Assembly: GCA_964583865.1 (NCBI GenBank)
Contig: CAZOXZ010000125.1
Location: 1-7,132, forward strand
Direction: 5' to 3'
From: DASSBG01 sp964583865
GTDB lineage: Bacteria; Pseudomonadota; Gammaproteobacteria; Xanthomonadales; Rhodanobacteraceae
Length of the DNA: 7,132 nt
Position numbers and translations under genes: made by a program. The notes beneath the pieces are model-generated. The model was not told the origin of the DNA and did no database searches. It saw nothing but the letters and a program-made list of their open reading frames with translations. Positions 1 through 5,602 of this stretch are shown here, in pieces (the stretch's first letter is position 1; every line of letters starts with the position of its first letter).

Positions 1-2
1 AC

Positions 3-443
3 CTGGCTCACTCTACGAAGAAAGGGTGTCGCACTTCAGAGTGGAATCCGCCCTCGGAGTATCACCAGGAGCTGGCCGACCTCAGCGCGACCAATATCGA
101 CGATGTACGGGTGTTTGACAGTGGACAGATGATGCGAGTGGTCACGAAGTCTACTCTTGCCAACGTGTTTTTCTGGGCCAGTGCGCCGGGCACACGATTT
201 GGCAAGACCCCGGAACTGCACGCCAAGGATCACCTCGTCGCGGTCTGCAAGCAACCGGGATTCCATTACACGGACCCGAGAAGATCGATTGATGCGATTC
301 GGTGTGAGAGGCTCACGGTGTCGTCGGAGTATTCCCTGTCCTACGACTTTTCCATGACGGAAGTGAGCCTCCGAAAGGTTCATGAGCTGGATCGCAAGCT
401 TGTTCACGGAATTGACAGCTGGCGATGCAACGCAATCCCCTGA
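3..443 (+). CDS. Unrecognised protein, C-terminal part (5' end outside window)
   Basis: The frame is open from the left edge to the TGA at 441-443, giving about 146 visible residues, so the start is probably upstream of the window; GTG at 111 is the next possible start inside it. I do not recognise the family. The visible part is mixed in character, with no clear membrane segment. It has cysteines in the contexts VAVCKQPG, IRCERL and SWRCN, and a charged stretch near the end (EVSLRKVHELDRKLVHG). In favour of coding: the third codon positions are mostly G or C (roughly two thirds by my hand count), and the sequence reads like a protein without low complexity. Against: no homologue comes to mind, and a minus-strand frame (518-36) is also open, though it looks like a shadow rich in Arg, Gly and Ala. 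The frame contains tandem AGA codons and many T-ending codons, unlike the genes that follow. It ends 38 bases before the CPXCG gene on the same strand. Confidence 0.5.
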   Translation: MAHSTKKGCRTSEWNPPSEYHQELADLSATNIDDVRVFDSGQMMRVVTKSTLANVFFWASAPGTRFGKTPELHAKDHLVAVCKQPGFHYTDPRRSIDAIRCERLTVSSEYSLSYDFSMTEVSLRKVHELDRKLVHGIDSWRCNAIP

Positions 444-481
444 GTTTGATCTGCCGGCCCCGTGAAGCGCAAGGCGCCCCC

Positions 482-673
482 ATGCAACCCATCCAGCAAG
501 TCTCCCTGACCTGTCCATACTGTGGCGAGCCCTTCGTGACCAGCGTGGACGTCACGGCTGGCAGCAGTGATTACATCGAAGATTGCCCTGTCTGCTGCCA
601 GGCCATCGAAATGCGCTGCGAGACCAGCCCGGATGGCGCAGCGCAAGTCACCACGCGACGGCAGGACGAGTAA
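482..673 (+). CDS. CPXCG motif-containing cysteine-rich protein
   Basis: This is a 63-residue protein of the small CPXCG family, which is widespread in proteobacteria; its function is unknown, and the cysteines suggest zinc binding (inference). Visible motifs are CPYCG at residues 11-15, then the characteristic YIEDCPVCC block at residues 31-39, a further Cys at 46, and the usual R-x-DE type tail (RRQDE). The two cysteine pairs, C11/C14 and C35/C38 (with C39), are spaced as in a zinc ribbon. The frame is open further up to an ATG at 425, but starting at 482 gives the family's usual length of about 60-65 residues with the normal short N-terminus. AAGG at 471-474 lies seven bases before this ATG and is a modest ribosome binding site. 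The protein is probably cytoplasmic, as there is no signal peptide or membrane segment. It may share a transcript with the upstream partial frame. Confidence 0.9.
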   Translation: MQPIQQVSLTCPYCGEPFVTSVDVTAGSSDYIEDCPVCCQAIEMRCETSPDGAAQVTTRRQDE

Positions 674-683
674 CGGACAGTGC

Positions 684-712
684 TGAACATACTCGTCATT
701 ATGGTGTATGCT
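684..712 (+). promoter_or_regulatory. Weak sigma70-like promoter candidate
   Basis: TGAACA at 684-689 (4 of 6 matches to TTGACA) and TATGCT at 707-712 (4 of 6 matches to TATAAT) are separated by exactly 17 bases. It sits in the gap upstream of the DUF1631 gene and would give a leader of about 120 bases. Matches of this quality occur by chance, so this is only a candidate. Confidence 0.25.
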
Positions 713-777
713 CTGAAGGTCATTGTGTGACGGACGTTCAAGGACATGTTCTCGGATGCCCCTGCACGGCTACCGGG

Positions 778-805
778 GTGACGCACATGTGTTGTTGATC
801 GTCAC
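778..805. repeat. Inverted repeat GTGACG-N16-CGTCAC upstream of DUF1631
   Basis: Two perfect six-base arms, 778-783 and 800-805, flank a 16-base spacer that itself begins with the eight-base palindrome CACATGTG (784-791). The repeat ends 33 bases before the DUF1631 start codon. It could be an operator or a leader hairpin. No T-run follows, so it is not a typical terminator. Confidence 0.35.
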
Positions 806-838
806 GGGGCCGCATGGCAAGGATGGAAAAGGGACGGG

Positions 839-3133
839 ATGGGCATGGAAAAGGATACGCCGCCAATGCGTTTGGCGGTACGCGCGCGCAGCGCACTGGA
901 CGAACAACTGACAACCTGCCGGGAGTTCCTGCAGGGTCGGCTGGCCGCTGTCGTGAGCTCGACCAGCGAACAATTGTTCAAACAGGCCAATCAGTCGCGC
1001 AACAACACCGAACAGCAGGACTGCCTGTCCAGCGTGGCGACTCTGCGGCAACAAGGCGCGGATATCAGCGACAGATTTCTGGCGTTGCTCCCTGGTCGGC
1101 TGGGCACGTTTGGCCAGGCAGTGGAAGCGGCACGGAAGATTCCCGACGAGGGTCTTGGCCTGTCACTGGTGACGGATACAAGTTACGACGAGACGGTCAT
1201 GCTGAAGGACCTGTGCGGCCGGGCGCAGGCGAGGACCACGATGCAGCTGTTCGAGCTGGGTCACCGTTACGCCGTCCTGGCAGCCCTGCCAGTTCTGCCC
1301 TCGGATGAGCAGCCCTTCGGACCGTCCACACTCTGTGCCTTCATGCGCCAGGCAACGGACGAACTCGATGTCCCGGGCGAGCACAAGATCGCGCTGTTCA
1401 AGCAGTTCGACCGTCTGGTGCTGCAGGATGTCCAGAGTCTGTACGGCAAACTCAACGAGACATTGGCAGAACGCGGGATCCTGCCCGAGCTGCGCTCGTT
1501 TGCCTCGCAACAGCGTGGCGAAAAACCAGCTCATGCCTTCCACGAACCGGCAGCCCGGGATGTCGCGGACGACCAGCTCCAGGAAGAGGAAGATCGCAGC
1601 GACGACGTCGAGGAAACAGCCCGCAGTGTGTCGTCACAAGACGAGACTTCCACACAGACGCAAGATCAACAAGTCCTGTTCGAGAGCCTCAAGTTTCTGC
1701 TGCGCAACCGGCGGCAACAGCAAGGCACGGCGATGCCCGCAGCGCGCCGCCAGTTGCCGCAACGCGAGGATGTCGACCGGGTCCTCGGCGACCTGCAACG
1801 CGAGATGGCCGTCAGGCAATCTGCCGGTGGCGACGAATTGCCCGAACCGCAGAGCATGCAGCATCTTCGACGTGACATGCTGGCAGGGCTGCGCAAGCTG
1901 GACCCGGAAGGTGCGTCACCCTATTTCGGCCCGGAGCAACTGGACACCATCGAACTGAGCAGCATGCTCTTCGAGCGCCTGTCTCAAGACGTCGAATCAA
2001 CGGCGGGCAGCGCCCTGATCGGCGAACTGCAGGCGCCGTTGCTGCGCGTGGCGCTGAATGACGCCAGTTTCTTCAGCGATCGCAAGCATCCAGCACGCAC
2101 CTGGCTGGAACAAGTTGCCGAAGCGTCGGCGCGCTGGGCGCCCGATGCCGATCCCGGCAACGGCGATCCGTTGTTGATCAAGCGCATCCACGGCATGAAC
2201 CGCACCATCAATCGCGACTTTGATGGTGATCTGTCCATCTTCAAGGGCATGGCCGAGGATCTGGACAGGCAGATCAAGCAACTGGCTCATCGTGCCACCG
2301 TGACCGAGCGCCGCTTCGTCGAGGCATCCCGCGGTCGCGAAAAGCTGGAACTGGCACGTACCCAGGCCGGCACTCTGGTTGATGAATGCATCGGCACATC
2401 CAGTTTGCCCCGCCTGACTCGCGCCATGCTGCGACACGCCTGGACGGACGTGCTGGCGCTGACCTTGCTGCGTCACGGCGAGGACAGCGACGAGTTCCGC
2501 GAGACCATGCTGGTCACCGAGGCCCTGGGCAACGGCGGCACCGATTACCTTCCGGATCCGGATTGCGATCTGGGGTGCAAGATCCGCCAGGGCCTGAGCC
2601 AGGTTGGCCTGGAACCAAACGAAGCCGACCTGCTGGCACGCGAAGTCACCGGCGAGGCCAGCGACGAGGACGACAACGACGACGACCGCCTGACACGCAC
2701 CGAGCTGGCACTGAAACTGAAGCAACGCAAGCCCATCGGCACCGCGCAGATTGACAAGATCAGCGAGGCAGTCGAGAAGCCAGCCAACGACAGCAGCCAT
2801 GACGAAGCCGCCTTGCAAACCGCCATCGAACGCATCAAGTCCATGCCCTTCGGCACCTGGTTCGTGTTCGACGAAGACGACTTTGATGAACCCGTCCACC
2901 GCAAGATGTCATGGTACTCGCCGCACACCGGCCGTTGCCTGTTCGTGAACCGCCGTGGCGTACGCACCCACGACACCAGCATCGAGCACCTGGCACGAGC
3001 CATGTTGGCCGGCACCGCGCGGCTGGCGCCGACACACAGCGGCTCGTTCATTGACCGGGCGCTCAAGGGCATCATCAGCCGCCTGAAACGAGTTGCCGGC
3101 GGCGACAAGCAGGTCGAGGAGCAACCCGCATGA
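839..3133 (+). CDS. DUF1631 family protein
   Basis: This is a 764-residue protein of the DUF1631 family (Pfam PF07793), large gammaproteobacterial proteins of unknown function, at about their usual length. It is mostly helical, hydrophilic and rich in Gln, Arg and Glu, with no signal peptide or membrane segment, so it is probably cytoplasmic. Recognisable parts are the N-terminal block around residues 106-122 (LGLSLVTDTSYDETVML), an acidic linker around residues 249-259, a long central region, a second acidic run at residues 606-616, and a compact C-terminal segment. That segment has W674 in FGTWFVF, KMSW ending at W692, and LFVNRRG at residues 701-707. AAAGGGA at 828-834 precedes the ATG at 839; ATGs at 845 and 866 are possible alternative starts. 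Its last codon overlaps the start of a PilZ gene, so the two are almost certainly co-translated, and a cyclic-di-GMP-related role is inferred from that. Some database entries for this family carry a thymidine phosphorylase label, which nothing here supports. Confidence 0.88.
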   Translation: MGMEKDTPPMRLAVRARSALDEQLTTCREFLQGRLAAVVSSTSEQLFKQANQSRNNTEQQDCLSSVATLRQQGADISDRFLALLPGRLGTFGQAVEAARKIPDEGLGLSLVTDTSYDETVMLKDLCGRAQARTTMQLFELGHRYAVLAALPVLPSDEQPFGPSTLCAFMRQATDELDVPGEHKIALFKQFDRLVLQDVQSLYGKLNETLAERGILPELRSFASQQRGEKPAHAFHEPAARDVADDQLQEEEDRSDDVEETARSVSSQDETSTQTQDQQVLFESLKFLLRNRRQQQGTAMPAARRQLPQREDVDRVLGDLQREMAVRQSAGGDELPEPQSMQHLRRDMLAGLRKLDPEGASPYFGPEQLDTIELSSMLFERLSQDVESTAGSALIGELQAPLLRVALNDASFFSDRKHPARTWLEQVAEASARWAPDADPGNGDPLLIKRIHGMNRTINRDFDGDLSIFKGMAEDLDRQIKQLAHRATVTERRFVEASRGREKLELARTQAGTLVDECIGTSSLPRLTRAMLRHAWTDVLALTLLRHGEDSDEFRETMLVTEALGNGGTDYLPDPDCDLGCKIRQGLSQVGLEPNEADLLAREVTGEASDEDDNDDDRLTRTELALKLKQRKPIGTAQIDKISEAVEKPANDSSHDEAALQTAIERIKSMPFGTWFVFDEDDFDEPVHRKMSWYSPHTGRCLFVNRRGVRTHDTSIEHLARAMLAGTARLAPTHSGSFIDRALKGIISRLKRVAGGDKQVEEQPA
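3116..3121 (+). promoter_or_regulatory. Ribosome binding site of the PilZ gene, inside DUF1631
   Basis: GAGGAG lies eight bases before the PilZ ATG, within the last codons of the DUF1631 gene. Together with the ATGA stop/start overlap (3130-3133) it supports both the PilZ start and translational coupling. Confidence 0.75.
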
Positions 3134-3474
3134 ACCATGCCAGCGACATGCGTCGCGCACGACGCAAGAGCATTGACGACGTGATCCTGGTCGAGGATGC
3201 CATCCGCAACGAGGCGCTGGGCCGCATCGGCAACATCTCGCGTAGCGGACTGATGCTGATCTGCTCCGAACGCCTGAACGACGACGCGCTGTACCAGATT
3301 CGATTCTCATTGCCGACCCCGGATGGCAGCGATGGCCCACCAATGGAGGTTGGCGTGCACGAGCAGTGGACCGAACAGGCTTCCGTGCCCGGTCAGTTCT
3401 GGTCCGGCGTGCGGATCCTGTCGATCCGGCAGGAAGACGAGGCCCGTCTACTCGACTGGCTGGCGCGATCCTGA
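3130..3474 (+). CDS. PilZ domain protein, predicted cyclic-di-GMP receptor
   Basis: This 114-residue protein consists of essentially one PilZ domain, a beta-barrel that binds the second messenger cyclic-di-GMP. Both ligand-binding signatures are present: an arginine cluster RRARRK at residues 8-13 that satisfies RxxxR (R8, R12), and N35-I-S37-R-S39-G40, which satisfies the (D/N)xSxxG motif. It continues with the usual GLMLI strand. The second half contains VGVHEQW (residues 74-80) and FWSGVRIL (residues 90-97), which I associate with small PilZ proteins of Xanthomonas relatives. There is no output domain, so it must act through a partner. The obvious candidate is the DUF1631 protein, whose stop codon overlaps this start (ATGA, four bases) and whose 3' end carries a strong GAGGAG site. 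It is cytoplasmic. Ligand binding is predicted from motifs, not shown. The pilZ name itself belongs to a specific pilus gene and is not used here. Confidence 0.93.
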   Translation: MNHASDMRRARRKSIDDVILVEDAIRNEALGRIGNISRSGLMLICSERLNDDALYQIRFSLPTPDGSDGPPMEVGVHEQWTEQASVPGQFWSGVRILSIRQEDEARLLDWLARS

Positions 3475-3524
3475 CCAGACAACCCGTACCTTCGGCACTG
3501 GCCAGGAGCCGGCGTGCACGTCTA

Positions 3525-3547
3525 CCATGGGCAGATCGCACCCATGG
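3525..3547. repeat. Inverted repeat CCATGGG-N9-CCCATGG in the pepQ leader
   Basis: Two perfect seven-base arms (3525-3531 and 3541-3547) are separated by nine bases. The right arm covers the first two bases of the pepQ ribosome binding site (GGAGA, 3546-3550). As RNA it could form a hairpin just before the start codon; as DNA it could be an operator. Confidence 0.5.
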
Positions 3548-3550
3548 AGA
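3546..3550 (+). promoter_or_regulatory. Ribosome binding site that sets the pepQ start
   Basis: GGAGA is five bases before ATG 3556. The frame is also open upstream to ATG 3544 and to GTG 3514, the latter preceded by AGGAG at 3504-3508. The E. coli PepQ N-terminus aligns with the 3556 start, which is therefore preferred. Confidence 0.65.
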
Positions 3551-3555
3551 TCCGC

Positions 3556-4878
3556 ATGAGCTCAACACTGGCCAGAAGCTGGCCCGAACACATTGCCACC
3601 TGGACGCATCGCGCTGACGAGGCATTGGCCAGAGGCAAGGCCGACCAACTGTTGATCGCAGCCGGCAACCTCGAATACCGCTTCGAGGATGACAATCCGT
3701 ATCCCTTTGCCGTCAACCCGCAGTTCAAGGCCTGTCTGCCGGTTACCGCGGCGCCCGGCAGCTGGATCAGCTACATCCCCGGCGAAAAACCGCGCTTGGT
3801 GTACCTGCAGCCCGCCGATTACTGGCATGTCGTCCCCGAGGCGCCCGCGGGCTACTGGACCGACCACTTCGATATCGTCATCGCACGCACGCCGGACGAA
3901 GTGCGCAAGGCCCTGCCGAACGACACCGGCCGCTGCGCCATTCTCGGCCCGGCCAACAGCGCCCTGGACGGTGTCGTCCCGAACAACCCCGAGATCGTGG
4001 TCAAATACCTGCGCTATCACCGCGCCTTCAAGACCGCCTGGGAAGTCGAATGCATGCGCGTGGCCAGCGACATCGGCACCCGCGCCCACCTGGCAGCGCA
4101 GACGGCATTCGCCACCGGCGCCTCGGAGTTCGATATCCAGATGGCCTACCTGCATGCCGCCGGCCTGACCCAGGATGCCCTGCCTTACGGCAATATCGTG
4201 GCATTGAACACGCATGGCGCCGTACTGCACTACTCGCATTTCGATCGGGAGCCGGCCGATGATCCGCGCAGCCTGCTGATCGACGCCGGCGCTTCGTTCA
4301 ACGGCTATGCCTGCGACATCACGCGTACCCATGCCGCCCCGGCCCAACAAGACTTCCAGGCCCTGATCGATGACATGGACGCCATGCAGCAAGGCCTGTG
4401 CAACCGCATCGTCGCCGGGCAGTCCTACGTCGAGCTGCATCTCGACGCGCACCACGAAATCGCCACCATCCTCAACACGCACGACATCATCCGCAGCTCC
4501 CCCGAGGAAGCCGTTGCCGACGGCACCAGCCGCTGTTTCTTCCCGCACGGCCTGGGCCATGGCATCGGCGCCCAGGTGCATGACATCGGCGGCTTCATGC
4601 GCAGCGATGAAGGCGGTCGCATCGACCCACCGGAAGGCCACCCAGCCTTGCGACTGACACGCGATCTGGCCGACGGCATGGTGGTCACGGTCGAACCGGG
4701 CCTGTACTTCATCGACATGCTGCTGGACGAGCTGAAAGTCGGGCCAGCCGGCAAGAACATCAACTGGGACAAGGTCGATGCATTGAAGCCCTGCGGTGGC
4801 ATCCGCATCGAGGATGACGTGGCCTGCACTCCGGACGGTCCGTTGAACCTCACCCGCGAGGCCTTCGCGGCACAGTAG
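3556..4878 (+). CDS. pepQ: Xaa-Pro dipeptidase (prolidase) PepQ
   Basis: This is a 440-residue member of peptidase family M24B that hydrolyses dipeptides with C-terminal proline in the cytoplasm, using two metal ions (usually manganese). The match to E. coli PepQ (443 residues) runs over the whole length, including DDNPYPFAVNPQFKA (residues 45-59), ADYWHVV and the YLRYHRAFKT block. All five metal ligands are present: D243 (in IDAG), D254 (in DITRTH), H335 (in HGLGH), E380 (in VEPGLYF) and E419 (in RIEDD). These lie three to four residues before the E. coli positions D246, D257, H339, E384 and E423 as I remember them. H331 and H342 (in QVHD) are the likely catalytic histidines. The enzyme should be active. 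It follows the PilZ gene after 81 bases on the same strand, so it may be the last gene of that transcript, but there is no obvious functional link. Related prolidases also split organophosphates as a side activity. Confidence 0.96.
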   Translation: MSSTLARSWPEHIATWTHRADEALARGKADQLLIAAGNLEYRFEDDNPYPFAVNPQFKACLPVTAAPGSWISYIPGEKPRLVYLQPADYWHVVPEAPAGYWTDHFDIVIARTPDEVRKALPNDTGRCAILGPANSALDGVVPNNPEIVVKYLRYHRAFKTAWEVECMRVASDIGTRAHLAAQTAFATGASEFDIQMAYLHAAGLTQDALPYGNIVALNTHGAVLHYSHFDREPADDPRSLLIDAGASFNGYACDITRTHAAPAQQDFQALIDDMDAMQQGLCNRIVAGQSYVELHLDAHHEIATILNTHDIIRSSPEEAVADGTSRCFFPHGLGHGIGAQVHDIGGFMRSDEGGRIDPPEGHPALRLTRDLADGMVVTVEPGLYFIDMLLDELKVGPAGKNINWDKVDALKPCGGIRIEDDVACTPDGPLNLTREAFAAQ

Positions 4879-4893
4879 GAAAGCAAACAGCAC

Positions 4894-4931
4894 GCACCCG
4901 ACTTCGGCGCCTCGGCAAGCCGCCGGGGTGC
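4894..4931. terminator. GC-rich hairpin between convergent pepQ and DUF47 genes
   Basis: GCACCC (4894-4899) pairs with GGGTGC (4926-4931), and CGGCG (4905-4909) pairs with CGCCG (4921-4925), with a five-base bulge on the left side. It fills the 61-base spacer between two converging genes, where a bidirectional terminator would be expected. No run of T follows on either strand, so intrinsic termination is doubtful; it may simply protect 3' ends. Confidence 0.35.
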
Positions 4932-4939
4932 CGATCCCG

Positions 4940-5563
4940 TCAGGTATTCTTCAAAACGATGCCGTAAACGACGTTGCCGGCGTCGCGGCACTTGTCGATG
5001 GCCTTCTCCAGCAGCTCGTACAGCTCCTTGGCCAGCAGCACCCGGACCGGGTCGCTCGATTCAACATACAAGGCGTTGTACGGCTCCAGCAGCAGGCGAT
5101 CGGCTTCGGCTTCGATGGCCTGCAGGCGATCCTGCAAGGGCCGAATGCGGCCGATGTGCAGGCCACGTTCCAGTTCACCGACCATGTCGGCCAACACGTC
5201 GGTGGCACGGACCAGCAACTCGATCCGCTGGGCAAAGTCCAGCCGGCCCAGACGTTCACTGACGAACGTATGGCGCTCGGCAAACTTCTGGATGGTCTTG
5301 GGAATCCGGTACAGAGCAGAGTTCAACGCCTCGATGTCATCACGCTCGATGGCGGTGACGAAGATGCGGATCAGCGCCTCGCTGATTTCGCTGGCGATTT
5401 CCTTTTCACGGCGTGTGGCCTCATCGAAGTCCTCCAGCGCATCCATGTCACCCGCATCCAGTCGCTGCAGTGCCTTGGCACTGATGCTGGCCTGCATGGC
5501 ACTTTCGTGCAACAAGCGAAAGAACTTGTCACCCTTGCCGAACATCATCTGTAACGAAAACAT
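4940..5563 (-). CDS. DUF47 family PhoU-like protein (Pit accessory type)
   Basis: This 207-residue, all-helical protein belongs to the DUF47/PhoU-related family (PF01865, TIGR00153), whose genes commonly neighbour Pit-type phosphate transporters and whose products are thought to modulate them. The N-terminus (LQMMFGKGDKFFRLL), the block IFVTAIERDDIEAL (residues 67-80), IPKTIQKFAER (residues 87-97) and the C-terminal ELLEKAIDKCRDAGNVVYGIVLKN (about 183-206) are typical. The acidic ExEAD motif expected in the second half is intact (E151-A-E-A-D155), as is E186xxxD190. The matching first-half motif reads RREKEIA (residues 51-57) and has lost its usual His and Asp. The ATG at 5563 is preceded by AGGTG (5575-5571) seven bases away. 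There is no signal peptide; it is probably cytoplasmic, at the inner face of the membrane. No pit gene lies in the window: downstream is convergent pepQ and upstream is a histidine kinase separated by a hairpin terminator. Confidence 0.9.
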   Translation of the reverse strand: MFSLQMMFGKGDKFFRLLHESAMQASISAKALQRLDAGDMDALEDFDEATRREKEIASEISEALIRIFVTAIERDDIEALNSALYRIPKTIQKFAERHTFVSERLGRLDFAQRIELLVRATDVLADMVGELERGLHIGRIRPLQDRLQAIEAEADRLLLEPYNALYVESSDPVRVLLAKELYELLEKAIDKCRDAGNVVYGIVLKNT

Positions 5564-5576
5564 CGCTTTTCACCTG

Positions 5577-5597
5577 TAAAAATCCCGCACTGCGGGA
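5577..5597 (-). terminator. Rho-independent terminator after the histidine kinase
   Basis: On the minus strand, T-CCCGC-AGT-GCGGG-A forms a six-base-pair stem with a three-base loop (5597-5583), followed by five T (5582-5578). It begins five bases after the kinase stop codon and ends a few bases before the DUF47 ribosome binding site. The T-run and stem are short, so termination may be partial. On the plus strand the A-run precedes the stem, so it works in one direction only. Confidence 0.6.
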
Positions 5598-5602
5598 AAT
5601 CG

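Larger units (their letters stand above)
674..838 (+). other. Intergenic region before the DUF1631 gene
   Basis: This 165-base gap contains no convincing gene. It holds a weak sigma70-like promoter candidate (684-712), two ACATGT palindromes (744-749 and 785-790), and an inverted repeat GTGACG / CGTCAC (778-783 and 800-805). It ends in a purine-rich ribosome binding site at about 827-834. I see no T-run terminator after the CPXCG gene, so read-through into DUF1631 is possible. Confidence 0.6.

Noticed and set aside
425..481. Longer start of the CPXCG gene at ATG 425
   Set aside because: The extra 19 residues are not part of the family and would overlap the end of the upstream frame; ATG 482 gives the normal length and has its own ribosome binding site.
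36..518. Minus-strand open frame of 160 codons at the left edge
   Set aside because: Its composition is that of a shadow frame (Arg, Gly, Ser and His rich, no recognisable motif), and it lies over the better plus-strand frame and the CPXCG gene.
1997..2899. Minus-strand open frame of 300 codons inside DUF1631
   Set aside because: Shadow of a GC-rich gene; the DUF1631 frame is full length and fits its family.
3514..3555. Longer start of pepQ at GTG 3514 (AGGAG at 3504-3508) or ATG 3544
   Set aside because: E. coli PepQ aligns from the 3556 start, and GGAGA is well placed for it; the extension adds 14 residues without counterpart.
3496..3583. Imperfect direct repeat (CACTGGCCAG-type, 16 of 18 bases) at 3496-3513 and 3566-3583, with a weaker third copy near 3623
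   Set aside because: The second and third copies encode Leu-Ala-Arg at normal positions of PepQ, so a shared codon pattern or chance explains them better than a functional repeat.
3562..4893. Minus-strand open frame of 443 codons opposite pepQ
   Set aside because: PepQ is certain on the plus strand with all metal ligands. The opposite frame is open only because of strong GC bias at third positions, and it is rich in Gly, Val and Ala-Asp runs.
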